Positions 1-7,196 of a stretch of DNA of 31,515 nt are shown here, piece after piece. Where the stretch lies: NCBI GenBank assembly GCA_938039145.1, contig CALHVG010000019.1, forward strand, positions 1 through 31,515, in the 5' to 3' direction. The stretch comes from an uncultured Treponema sp. (GTDB lineage: Bacteria; Spirochaetota; Spirochaetia; Treponematales; Treponemataceae). Both the position numbers and the translations under genes were made by a program. Under the pieces are notes generated by a model, which worked only from the letters and a program-made list of their open reading frames with translations, was not told the origin of the DNA and ran no database searches. Position 1 is the stretch's first letter. Each line of letters begins with the position of its first letter.

Positions 1-17
1 GGGGGGGGGGGGGGGGG
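1..17. repeat. Poly-G tract at left contig end
   Basis: Seventeen consecutive G at the very start of the window, 84 bases upstream of the start codon of an outer-membrane protein gene. The tract runs straight into GATAAT (17-22), a 5/6 match to a -10 hexamer, so it could form the spacer between -35 and -10. True length and any -35 lie off the window. It may be a real tract that stopped assembly, or an end artifact. Confidence 0.6.
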
Positions 18-100
18 ATAATCGAGGGGTCTATCTTAGCGCGCTTATTAAAATGCAGCATTCGGAATCCGCCGGGAAAGACAAACAAGGAGATTTTTTT

Positions 101-745
101 ATGAAAAAGATAGCAATGATTGTTCTATCCGTATGCATTCTGGCAAGCGGAGCGTTCGCTTTGGACATGGGAGTAGGAGGCATTTTCGAATACAACTACG
201 TTCCGGGATTTACAAAAATGGGTAACAACAGTGGAAGCACAGAAATGCATGCCCTCGGATTCAAGGCGTTTTTTGACGCTCAGTACGCCGCAGTATCGTT
301 CGGAGTGGACGGCACAGTCGGAAAGGTCAAAATTAAAAACAAGACAACCGGCGTAACTACTGAACTCAACCAGCAAGCCACGTTCCTTAACCTCGGAATA
401 ATGGGAAAATATCCGTTCTCCGCAGGAAACGCAAAAATCTACCCAATCGTAGGTTTCGACTTTGACTTTGCGATTGCTGCAAAGGCTGACGGAAAGAAAA
501 TGGAACTCACCGCTGAACAAAAGAAAGGCATGAACAGGTACTGGTTCGACATCGGACTCGGTGCGGACATCCCCGTAGCACTTGACGGAAAACTCTGCAT
601 ACGACCGCAGGCTCTCTTCGGCGTTCAGATGAACATGACTGACGACGTGAAAACAGCAAAGAAATTCGCTGAGAGCCTAGGACTCAAGTACAGCAACGTA
701 GTATTAAAGACACAAGTCGGTGTGGGCGTAATCTACAAGTTCTAA
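101..745 (+). CDS. Small outer-membrane beta-barrel protein
   Basis: 214 residues. The start at 101 is chosen because it follows a clear AAGGAG (87-92) and gives a classic signal peptide: two lysines, a hydrophobic stretch, then a signal-peptidase-like AFA around residue 20. An in-frame ATG at 53 would add an implausible polar leader. The mature part alternates hydrophobic and polar residues with many Gly and aromatics, and ends in a terminal Phe (YKF), the usual outer-membrane barrel signature. Length suits an eight-stranded barrel; the exact family is not recognised. It stands alone, with a poly-G tract upstream and a strong terminator downstream. The layout recalls T. pallidum TP0126, an OmpW-like gene whose transcription depends on promoter poly-G length; that parallel is inference. 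Confidence 0.8.
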   Translation: MKKIAMIVLSVCILASGAFALDMGVGGIFEYNYVPGFTKMGNNSGSTEMHALGFKAFFDAQYAAVSFGVDGTVGKVKIKNKTTGVTTELNQQATFLNLGIMGKYPFSAGNAKIYPIVGFDFDFAIAAKADGKKMELTAEQKKGMNRYWFDIGLGADIPVALDGKLCIRPQALFGVQMNMTDDVKTAKKFAESLGLKYSNVVLKTQVGVGVIYKF

Positions 746-756
746 TAAAAAAATGC

Positions 757-797
757 ACCCGTCCTGCCGTGATTCCGAGGCGGGACGGGTGTTTCGC
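757..797 (+). terminator. Rho-independent terminator of the outer-membrane gene
   Basis: A 12-bp stem, ACCCGTCCTGCC (757-768) against GGCGGGACGGGT (779-790), with one internal mismatch and a 10-base loop, followed by a T-rich stretch. It lies 11 bases after the stop codon and separates this gene from the convergent acyltransferase. Confidence 0.85.
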
Positions 798-840
798 TTT
801 CAATAAAAAATCGTCTACAAGTTTGCGCCTACAGCCGCCG

Positions 841-1800
841 TCAGGCCAGGCGACCAGCCTCCGCTTTTTCGTGCTGGGCTTCAAGAATTTCCATCACTTT
901 ATCCACAGTCTTCTGCTTGGGGTCTGATTCCTGCTCCGGAAGCGCCGCCAGCACCTCGTCCCTGAATTTTCTGCATTCGATAACCGGACTTGCGGTAAGA
1001 ACAAGTTTGTCGTGTTCAACCAAATCGGCAAGCATATCGTCGGGCTTTTCCATGTTTATCCTAAGGCAGTTTCCGTTGTTCGAAACCAAAATCATCACGT
1101 CAAAAAGGCGAAGATAACTGTCAATTTCGCGAAGCCCTCGTTTAGTTTCGGGATGCCCCGGACGATAACGTGTACCGCTAGGAAAAACAAGTATGATTTG
1201 ACCTTTACGTTTACAACTATCCATTTGGCGCATTGCCGCAAAATTGATTTTCTTTGCCTTCTGAGCCTCAGCTTTTATTTGCTCTTCGGAAACGTCGCTG
1301 TTTTCAACCTTGTCCAAACTCCTTGTAGGATAAATTACAACCCGTGTAAACGCCTCCGTCCAGCAACGGACAGCCGGATTCGCTTCATTCAATTTCATTC
1401 CGGCGATTGCCACGATTCTTTTTGCAAAATCTTTTGACCAATCTTCGCCGTGCTTATCCAAAAGATATATCACGGACGGCAAATCGATGTTTGTAAAATG
1501 CTCCATCATTATTACGCCGGATTTTCCCTCTTTTGTGACAGCATCGTAAAAAGCCTTCCAGTTTTCGATGTTCCCAAGACACGAATCCTTGCGGAGCGTC
1601 TCGTCCATCATTTTGAAACAGTATTCAAGAAGAGCAGGATTAGATTCCTGATATATGTTAGTTTCATCGATTTTGTCAGGAGCTTTGGAAATCTTAATCA
1701 TTTCCTTCATGTAATGCCCATATGCTTCTATTAACGGAATTCCCATAATGTCCTCGATATTTAGTTTTTCGGCGGGCAAACTAAATCCGCCATAAGCCAT
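841..1800 (-). CDS. Phospholipid-type acyltransferase (PlsC/GPAT superfamily)
   Basis: 319 residues. Two superfamily blocks are visible: block I HFTNID (His101 to Asp106, the HX4D catalytic pair) and block III FPSGTR (206-211), where the usual FPEGTR Glu is Ser. These enzymes transfer a fatty acyl group to glycerol-3-phosphate or lysophosphatidate in membrane lipid synthesis. The protein is longer than typical PlsC, and the roughly 95 residues before block I make it closer to soluble glycerol-3-phosphate acyltransferases. No membrane segment is evident. The gene stands alone behind a textbook promoter (1818-1846). The acceptor substrate cannot be read from the sequence. Confidence 0.75.
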   Translation of the reverse strand: MAYGGFSLPAEKLNIEDIMGIPLIEAYGHYMKEMIKISKAPDKIDETNIYQESNPALLEYCFKMMDETLRKDSCLGNIENWKAFYDAVTKEGKSGVIMMEHFTNIDLPSVIYLLDKHGEDWSKDFAKRIVAIAGMKLNEANPAVRCWTEAFTRVVIYPTRSLDKVENSDVSEEQIKAEAQKAKKINFAAMRQMDSCKRKGQIILVFPSGTRYRPGHPETKRGLREIDSYLRLFDVMILVSNNGNCLRINMEKPDDMLADLVEHDKLVLTASPVIECRKFRDEVLAALPEQESDPKQKTVDKVMEILEAQHEKAEAGRLA

Positions 1801-1817
1801 AAACTTTCGGTCCGCTT

Positions 1818-1846
1818 ATTATAAATTTCACTATTGTACCTGTCAA
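1818..1846 (-). promoter_or_regulatory. Sigma-70 promoter of the acyltransferase gene
   Basis: On the minus strand, TTGACA (1846-1841), a 17-bp spacer and TATAAT (1823-1818): both hexamers match consensus exactly. The -10 ends 17 bases before the ATG at 1800, leaving a leader of about 10 bases with GAAAG as the only ribosome-binding candidate. Confidence 0.85.
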
Positions 1847-1880
1847 TTGTAGAAAAAATTCGATAGCGCATCCGGAAAAA

Positions 1881-1909
1881 TGGAAAGATTACAATTTTTC
1901 TTCTATAAT
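1881..1909 (+). promoter_or_regulatory. Promoter of the HAD gene, implying a leaderless mRNA
   Basis: TGGAAA (1881-1886), a 17-bp spacer and a perfect TATAAT (1904-1909). The ATG at 1916 begins 6 bases after the -10, so transcription should start at or beside the start codon. Confidence 0.6.
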
Positions 1910-1915
1910 GAAAGA

Positions 1916-2608
1916 ATGAAAATAGAGCATTTGATATTTGACATGGACGACACGCTTTATCCCGGAACAGGCAAAATGAACGCCGGAATCACAAGGCGGA
2001 TGCTGCAATATGTAGCGGATTTTTTTGGCGTGAATTACGAACAGGGACTTGAACTTCGCAAAAAGAACATAGGAAATTTTTCTACAACGTTGGAATGGCT
2101 GATGTCGGAAGGGCTTAATGATATCGAAGATTTTTTTGCCACTGTTCACCCGGATGATGAAGCCGACGAACTTACGCCCGACCCTAAGTTGCGTCCTTTT
2201 CTTGAATCCATAGACATTCCGAAAATTCTTCTTACAAACGCACCGCTTGAGCATGCGGAACGGGTTCTTGAAAAACTGAACGTAAAAAATCTTTTTGACC
2301 ACATATGCGACATAAGATTTTCGGAACTAAAAGGAAAGCCGTATCCAAAGGCATTCAAAAATGCGCTTGCCGTCTGCAACGGAACAATCGACGACACCCT
2401 GTTCATCGATGACCTTGTAAAATACACGGACGGATACATGGCGTTGGGCGGAACTGCAGTTCAGGTCGGGAAAAATCCGGGGCATCATCTTAGCAAAGAC
2501 GCATCTTCTGCCTGCAAAGAAACGCCGCCACATCCCGGAAGGACGCTTCACATCGACTCGATTTATGAAATTCCGGCATTGATAAATGAACTGAAAGACG
2601 AACAATAA
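1916..2608 (+). CDS. HAD-superfamily hydrolase, pyrimidine 5'-nucleotidase-like
   Basis: 230 residues. All HAD motifs are present: DMDDT (9-13, nucleophile and acid/base Asp), LLTN (105-108), a conserved Lys in KPYP (near 141) and FIDD (163-166). An alpha-helical cap follows motif I, as in the SSM1/SDT1 pyrimidine 5'-nucleotidase family, which removes phosphate from nucleoside monophosphates. The start at 1916 puts motif I at the usual distance from the N-terminus; the in-frame ATG at 1880 would lie upstream of the promoter. Substrate is inferred from family resemblance only. Confidence 0.75.
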   Translation: MKIEHLIFDMDDTLYPGTGKMNAGITRRMLQYVADFFGVNYEQGLELRKKNIGNFSTTLEWLMSEGLNDIEDFFATVHPDDEADELTPDPKLRPFLESIDIPKILLTNAPLEHAERVLEKLNVKNLFDHICDIRFSELKGKPYPKAFKNALAVCNGTIDDTLFIDDLVKYTDGYMALGGTAVQVGKNPGHHLSKDASSACKETPPHPGRTLHIDSIYEIPALINELKDEQ

Positions 2609-2969
2609 ACGAACACGTATTTTTATATTAATCTTAAATTATTTTGATATTGTTCTTATACAAACTTTATCGGCTAACAACGGAATTAATTATATCACAC
2701 AATCAGAAAAAATGAATATTTTCCGTAAAAAGAAAAATCTTTCGGCAAAAAAATGAAATTTTTCAAGTTCTGTAATTTAGGAAGATTCTTTAAAACCGTT
2801 TTTAAATACAATTTAAATTCCGCCTGTAGAAGAATTTTTGATAAAACTCAAACTCTCGCCGGAAAATGAATAAAATTGTGCAGGCAAAGCCGCTTTATTC
2901 ATGCGGATTGATTAAAAAATCTGAAAAATAAACATATACACGCCTCAAAATTCGGTATAACATTTCAGT
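2609..2969. other. AT-rich intergenic region
   Basis: 361 bases between two plus-strand genes with no supported coding sequence and no clear terminator after the HAD gene. The one structure seen is an inverted repeat ATGAATAAA (2866-2874) / TTTATTCAT (2894-2902), whose right arm overlaps an alternative small hairpin CCGC (2890-2893) / GCGG (2903-2906). No known riboswitch was recognised. Confidence 0.5.
2956..2961 (+). promoter_or_regulatory. -10 element of the HD-domain gene
   Basis: TATAAC ends 8 bases before the ATG at 2970. No convincing -35 at 16-18 bp, and no Shine-Dalgarno sequence between the element and the start. Confidence 0.4.
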
Positions 2970-3584
2970 ATGTCTTTAGAATCTTTTATTCCGTGCGGAA
3001 ATGTGGAAATCGACCAACTTTTGCGTTTTACCGCCCTTGTTGACAAAATGACAGGAATCATGCGGCATACACTTTTAATAGACGGAAGCCGGCGTGAAAA
3101 CGATGCCGAGCATTCGTGGCACATTGCGCTGATGGCGCTTCTGTTTAAAGATTATGCACCAAAGGACACAAACGTGGAACGCGCAATAAAAATGTGCATA
3201 ATCCACGATTTGGTTGAAATCTATGCGGGCGACACGTTCGCTTTTGACAGCGAAGGAAACAAAGACAAAGAAGAACGAGAGCGCAAGGCGGCGGACAAAC
3301 TTTTCAGTCAGATTCCGGACGGAATTGCGGCGGAAATCCGTTCTTTATGGGAAGAATTCGACAGAATGGATACGCCCGATTCAAAATATGCGGCAACGAT
3401 GGACAGACTGCAACCGTTTTTACACAACACTTTAACCTACGGGCACACTTGGCTCGAAGGAAAGCCGAGCGTTGACGACGTTCTAAAAAGAATCGGAATC
3501 GCAAAAGAAACCGTTCCTGCTATGTGGGATTGGATTGAAAAAAATATCGAAAACGCCGTAAAAATGGGCTGGTTAAAACGATAA
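2970..3584 (+). CDS. HD-domain phosphohydrolase, 5'-deoxynucleotidase (YfbR/HDDC2)-like
   Basis: 204 residues. Metal-binding residues of the HD family are present: His33, NDAEHSWH (His48) and HD at 79-80 followed by LVEIYAGD. The pattern of an early His, EHSWH and HDLVEIYAGD is typical of YfbR/HDDC2-like enzymes, which dephosphorylate deoxynucleoside monophosphates. With the HAD nucleotidase upstream it suggests a local theme of nucleotide salvage, though the genes are separated by 361 bases and have their own promoters. The start is fixed by the conserved N-terminal helix. Confidence 0.8.
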   Translation: MSLESFIPCGNVEIDQLLRFTALVDKMTGIMRHTLLIDGSRRENDAEHSWHIALMALLFKDYAPKDTNVERAIKMCIIHDLVEIYAGDTFAFDSEGNKDKEERERKAADKLFSQIPDGIAAEIRSLWEEFDRMDTPDSKYAATMDRLQPFLHNTLTYGHTWLEGKPSVDDVLKRIGIAKETVPAMWDWIEKNIENAVKMGWLKR

Positions 3585-3680
3585 AAACCTGAAACGAAGC
3601 AGATTTTGTCAAAACAAAACGATTTTTCGAATCATAGATTTGCGGATTATCAAATATCAAATTTGTTTAAGCGTTTTTAA

Positions 3681-4988
3681 TTATTCGCAAAAATCTGAAA
3701 ATCCGCCGTTTGCAAAAACCTTTTGACGTTCAAGAATGAAATCCACAAGATTTGAAGCAAAATCGCCGTTCTCAAAAAGCGATGCCGAAAAATCTTTGAA
3801 TCCGAACTTCAGTTTTTCGTAATTTGCAAAAAAATCCGTAAGCGCATTTTCCAATTCGCCGGAATCCGCGGCGCTTTGATTGTAAAGAATCCAGCATTTT
3901 TCCACGATTGCAAAATCATTTTTTTGGAAATGACGCCCAAGCCGTTCCAAAAGCGCACGGACTTTCACAAGTTGATATTCTTCGCTTTGAGGATAGGCGT
4001 GCCAAACAAAAGGGCAGCCGCAAAGGGCGGCGCGGCTAAGACTGTCTTCACCGCGCACAAAAAGCAAATCGCAGCCGGAAAGCAGCGCATCCCAATCGTT
4101 TTGCGCAAGAAATTCCAGTTTTTTAAGGCGGAACATTTTGCGGTTTTCATTTTTTTGCAGTTCGTTTTCGTAGGCGTTTTGAAAAGCGCCGCCCTTTTCT
4201 TGTGCAAGATTCACGATAAGCGTTCCGCCGAGTTTTTCGTTCAGATTTTGAAACGCACGAATTATCGGACGGCAATCCCGCGGATATGCAAAAAAAATCG
4301 TCTCGAATAATTTTTTATTGGAGGAGGAACGGGGGGGGCGTTGCGGGGGGGGCGAGAAGCCCACCCTGATAGAGGGGGTAGGCGAAGACGCGGAACTTTT
4401 GCAGAGCGGAAGTTCTGCGGCTGAGCCCAGGGGGAGATTCTTAAAAGAATCTTCCCCTCCTGATGAAAAAAAAGTATTGAAAAACGGTTCGTCAATAATA
4501 AGTCCGCCTGTTTTTGGAGTGAATCCCATCATAAAATTGACTTTTTGCACGCGCGCACTTCGGGTAAGACTTTTGAGCTTGTGAAAAGTTTCGGCGTAAT
4601 CTTCGGCGGTAAGGTAATCCAGCATGATTATGTCGGTGATTGTAGGAAGTTTTTCGTCAAAAAGGAGCGTTTCAAGCCAATCCGGGCGGCCGCATTGAAA
4701 ACATTCCAGGATAACCGCAGGCGGCGACTTTCTGAACTCGCTAAGGCAAAGCGAATTTTCGTCCCATTTGAAAATTTCTATTCCAAAACAGGTTTGGCGC
4801 TTTTTTTGCGGAACAACATCGGGAACGAGTTTTGAAAAAACATTCAGGTCGTCGACAATGAGCCTTATTTTTATTTCCGGCACCGGAAATTTTGGCACAA
4901 GATTTTTTATCGCTTTTACAAGCCGCCAGACAACTCCGATGTCGCCGAAATTATCAACCACTTTGCAAAGAATCGTAATATCAAGCAT
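3681..4988 (-). CDS. earP: EF-P arginine rhamnosyltransferase EarP with an internal insert
   Basis: 435 residues. The N-terminus carries the EarP signature VVDNFGDIGVVWRL (10-23) with the catalytic-region Asp12 and Asp16. The mid-region GFTPKTGG and the C-terminal block RGEDS with WHAYPQSEEYQ match the dTDP-rhamnose-binding half of this GT-B enzyme, which attaches rhamnose to an Arg of elongation factor P to relieve ribosome stalling at polyproline. The start overlaps the upstream CYTH stop by 8 bases and has no ribosome binding site, so translation is probably coupled. Residues about 173-226 are a Pro/Ser-rich stretch encoded by a MITE-like element between the two domains, making the protein longer than the usual 370-390. 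EF-P itself is not in the window. Confidence 0.85.
   Translation of the reverse strand: MLDITILCKVVDNFGDIGVVWRLVKAIKNLVPKFPVPEIKIRLIVDDLNVFSKLVPDVVPQKKRQTCFGIEIFKWDENSLCLSEFRKSPPAVILECFQCGRPDWLETLLFDEKLPTITDIIMLDYLTAEDYAETFHKLKSLTRSARVQKVNFMMGFTPKTGGLIIDEPFFNTFFSSGGEDSFKNLPLGSAAELPLCKSSASSPTPSIRVGFSPPPQRPPRSSSNKKLFETIFFAYPRDCRPIIRAFQNLNEKLGGTLIVNLAQEKGGAFQNAYENELQKNENRKMFRLKKLEFLAQNDWDALLSGCDLLFVRGEDSLSRAALCGCPFVWHAYPQSEEYQLVKVRALLERLGRHFQKNDFAIVEKCWILYNQSAADSGELENALTDFFANYEKLKFGFKDFSASLFENGDFASNLVDFILERQKVFANGGFSDFCE
4311..4471. mobile_element. MITE-like in-frame insert within earP
   Basis: About 160 bp whose composition differs sharply from the rest of the gene. Imperfect inverted ends: TTTTTTATTGGAGGAGG (4311-4327) and CCCCTCCTGATGAAAAAA (4454-4471). 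Inside are two 8-G runs (4331-4338, 4345-4352), a GCC-ACCC/GGGT-GGC pairing (4359-4383), a hairpin GAACTT/AAGTTC (4402-4426) and a perfect hairpin AGATTCTT/AAGAATCT (4435-4452). The reading frame stays open throughout. It resembles coding-sequence palindromic inserts such as the Rickettsia palindromic elements in behaviour, not in sequence. No second full copy lies in the window. Confidence 0.55.
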
Positions 4989-5955
4989 TTTGAATTATTT
5001 GAACCCACGAGCGGGAATCCTTTTTTGATTTTTCGAGCGAGAGCAATTCTATAAGATTGTCCAGCGCATTCCGGATTACATCGGCGCTCTCGGTTTCTTT
5101 TGTGTACTCGATTTCAACATACGGAAGCCCGTTCACAAGTTCCAACTCAAGATGGAACTCAAGCGGACGAATATTTTGTGCATTGGAATCTTGAAAAATG
5201 CGGGTGGAATAAGGAGTGCTGTAGGACGACTTTGCTGAAGAAACGGAATTTTCACTGACAGATAAATCCTTCGAAGAGTCGACGGGATTTTCGAAAGCCG
5301 GTAAGCCGCCCGGAACGGGAATACTTTTCGCCCCGCAAGATTCATTTGCAAAAGCGGAATCGGCAGCGGGAACAGAATTTTTGTCCGCGGCGTTTTTTGC
5401 GTTTTCAGAAACGGCATTTTCTCCGCTTACCCCGCAAACGCCCTCAGGAACAAGGAGTGCGCCGTTTTCCGCCGCCATCGCAACGCATTGAGTTCCAACC
5501 GCAATTTTTTCTTTACGGAACCAGTTTCGGAAGTTTGTCCGAGCAAAAAATTGTCTAAGCACATCGGGATTTTCGACAAAAGTTTCGTTTTCCTCGTTAA
5601 ATTCAATTCCGTTTTGAATTTGTTTTGTTTTTACGGCAAAAAACGATTTTGCATTCTCAGGATTTTGCTTTCTTTTTGAAAAAAGCCAGCTGCGGATTTC
5701 CTCAAAACTTTTTTCCCCGGCAAATTCAGAAAAATTCTGCATATTTGTTTGCGTCCGCAGCCTGATTACGCGGGGCTCGTTTTCCAGGCGAGATTTCATA
5801 TCTTCAAATTGAGAATAGTATTCGTCGGTTTTAAAAACTATTTCCGGATTTTTGAATAAAAGAGCGGGATTCTTTTTGCCGCCAAGAATCCACGCCATGA
5901 TTTTCATAAATTCATTTTGCGAGAGCGGGATTTTTACTTCAATTTCGCGACCCAT
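4981..5955 (-). CDS. CYTH-domain protein (triphosphate tunnel enzyme fold)
   Basis: 324 residues. The N-terminal EIEVK (4-8) is the ExExK signature of CYTH proteins, followed by charged strands RVIRLRT, FFAVKTK, FRNWFRKEKIAV and FHLELELVNG...YVEIEY, which alternate as in the triphosphate tunnel barrel. Known members hydrolyse inorganic triphosphate or thiamine triphosphate, or cyclise ATP; which applies here cannot be told. Between the strands ending near residue 153 and restarting near 265 is a low-complexity Ala/Ser/Asn-rich insert of roughly 110 residues where most homologues have a short loop. First gene of the earP operon, with the -10 only 5 bases before the ATG. Confidence 0.7.
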   Translation of the reverse strand: MGREIEVKIPLSQNEFMKIMAWILGGKKNPALLFKNPEIVFKTDEYYSQFEDMKSRLENEPRVIRLRTQTNMQNFSEFAGEKSFEEIRSWLFSKRKQNPENAKSFFAVKTKQIQNGIEFNEENETFVENPDVLRQFFARTNFRNWFRKEKIAVGTQCVAMAAENGALLVPEGVCGVSGENAVSENAKNAADKNSVPAADSAFANESCGAKSIPVPGGLPAFENPVDSSKDLSVSENSVSSAKSSYSTPYSTRIFQDSNAQNIRPLEFHLELELVNGLPYVEIEYTKETESADVIRNALDNLIELLSLEKSKKDSRSWVQIIQNA

Positions 5956-5960
5956 GGCTT

Positions 5961-5966
5961 ATTATA
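5961..5966 (-). promoter_or_regulatory. -10 element of the CYTH-earP operon
   Basis: Perfect TATAAT on the minus strand, ending 5 bases before the ATG at 5955; no recognisable -35. Implies a leaderless transcript. Confidence 0.5.
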
Positions 5967-5978
5967 CATTTTAAAATA

Positions 5979-6018
5979 AAAAAGACCATCGGACGCGCAA
6001 ACCGCCGACAGTCTTTTT
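5979..6018 (-). terminator. Terminator of the DUF2147 gene
   Basis: AAAAAGAC (5979-5986) pairs with GTCTTTTT (6011-6018), and TCGG with CCGA inside. On the minus strand the stem ends in a T run, 8 bases after the DUF2147 stop. The symmetric A/T flanks could work in both directions. Confidence 0.75.
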
Positions 6019-6026
6019 AGCAAAAA

Positions 6027-6560
6027 TCAGTTTCCTTTTGCGGGGAACTCAGCCTGAACTTCGGCAATATCCGCTTCGGTGGCTTTTACCCAATACTGGA
6101 ACACCTGAATCGGTCCGACCGTTCCTGCCATCGCAAGAGTCGGGGTTTTTGCCACATATTTTTTGTTCTTTTCGCCCGGCTCAAGATATTTAATTACGCA
6201 ACCGTACATTTTTCCGTCTTTCGGATTCACGATTGTTCCGCCTTTCCAGTTTCCCTCGGATTCCTTCTGCATATTGTAAATCCAGGGAGTTCCGACTGTC
6301 CGCATCTGATTTACAGCTCCCGCCACAGGAAAATTCTTGTAAGTAGGCTTGCAAGCCGAAGCGATGACGTCCTGCGGCTTATTGACAACCGCTGCGATTG
6401 TTCCAAAAAGCTGTCCGTCCTGCTCATAAATCCGCCATACGCCGGTAACTTTTCCCGTCTGATCGTCAATGCTCTTCCATATGCCGAATGCCGGATCTGC
6501 GGCAAAACAGTTCACTGCACCAAGTGTCAGTGCGGCAAGAACAATAAAAAGTTTCTTCAT
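6027..6560 (-). CDS. Exported DUF2147-family protein
   Basis: 177 residues. The start at 6560 is set by a strong GGAGG eight bases upstream and by a textbook signal peptide ending in CFA-A near residue 20; the longer in-frame start at 6686 would add 42 unlikely residues. The mature part has the DUF2147 pattern: FGIWKSIDDQTGKVTGVWRI at the start, a central YNM...GGTIVNPKDGKMYGC, and a C-terminal FQYWVK. The family is periplasmic or outer-membrane associated with no settled function. Monocistronic with its own terminator. Confidence 0.8.
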   Translation of the reverse strand: MKKLFIVLAALTLGAVNCFAADPAFGIWKSIDDQTGKVTGVWRIYEQDGQLFGTIAAVVNKPQDVIASACKPTYKNFPVAGAVNQMRTVGTPWIYNMQKESEGNWKGGTIVNPKDGKMYGCVIKYLEPGEKNKKYVAKTPTLAMAGTVGPIQVFQYWVKATEADIAEVQAEFPAKGN

Positions 6561-6795
6561 TACAAATCCTCCAATGAATGATTGCGGAAAGTTTATCATC
6601 TCTTTGAATAAAGTTCTATCAGGGAACGAAAAACGCTTTGCATTCAAGCGGCATTTTGTCCGGCGGGACAATAAAAAGCTGAACAAAACTTATTTAAAAC
6701 TCGGAGAGCTGCCTTAAAACTACGAACTTGTAAGACATCCTCCGATTATTTTGCGCCGTATAAAAATCCTTAAAAGTGCACGCACCGCACAGAAA

Positions 6796-7065
6796 TCAAA
6801 CCCGATGCATTGCGCTGAAGACTTTTTCGTTCATTATGTTGATTTCTACAGACATTTCTTGGGCTTTTTTTGCCATTTGCACGCGGAATTCGTCTATAGA
6901 AATATCCGCGCCTTCGAAATTTACTATCATCATCATCACAAAATTCCCGGAAAGAATTGTCTGCGTAATGTCCTCGATATTTATTTTGTGCTGTGCAAGG
7001 TAATTGCTTACACTTGCGATTATTCCAACTTTGTCGCTTCCGACTACGGTTATGATTGCGTTCAT
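6796..7065 (-). CDS. Stand-alone ACT-domain protein (UPF0237 family)
   Basis: 89 residues, the usual length for UPF0237. It starts MNAIITVVGSDKVGIIA, the first strand and ligand loop of an ACT fold, and repeats the beta-alpha-beta pattern. Such single-domain proteins are thought to be amino-acid-responsive regulators; the ligand is unknown. The gene is preceded by TTGAAA-17-TAATAT ending 6 bases before the ATG. Confidence 0.85.
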   Translation of the reverse strand: MNAIITVVGSDKVGIIASVSNYLAQHKINIEDITQTILSGNFVMMMIVNFEGADISIDEFRVQMAKKAQEMSVEINIMNEKVFSAMHRV

Positions 7066-7071
7066 GCGTTT

Positions 7072-7100
7072 ATATTAGTTTATTTTTTTTTGAGTTTCAA
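7072..7100 (-). promoter_or_regulatory. Promoter of the ACT-domain gene, implying a leaderless mRNA
   Basis: Minus strand TTGAAA (7100-7095), a 17-bp spacer and TAATAT (7077-7072), then 6 bases to the ATG at 7065. Good -35 and spacing make this one of the better-supported leaderless cases. Confidence 0.6.
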
Positions 7101-7196
7101 TCGATATAATCCTGTGAAACGCAGAATGCAGTGAAATGCGGAATGCAAAATTCAATGCCGAACGGGAAATTCTTCTAAAAAATGAGCAGAATGCTT

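Noticed and set aside
1..17. Sequencing dark-cycle poly-G artifact
   Set aside because: That artifact gives poly-G at 3' read ends, which would appear as C at the left and G at the right of a contig; the reverse is seen. An artifact of another kind cannot be excluded.
2866..2906. Riboswitch or attenuator with alternative hairpins
   Set aside because: Stems are short and AT-rich, match no known class, and the downstream gene seems to have its own -10 at 2956-2961.
4318..4584. Plus-strand ORF over the earP insert
   Set aside because: It is the reverse of earP; the minus strand carries conserved EarP motifs on both sides.
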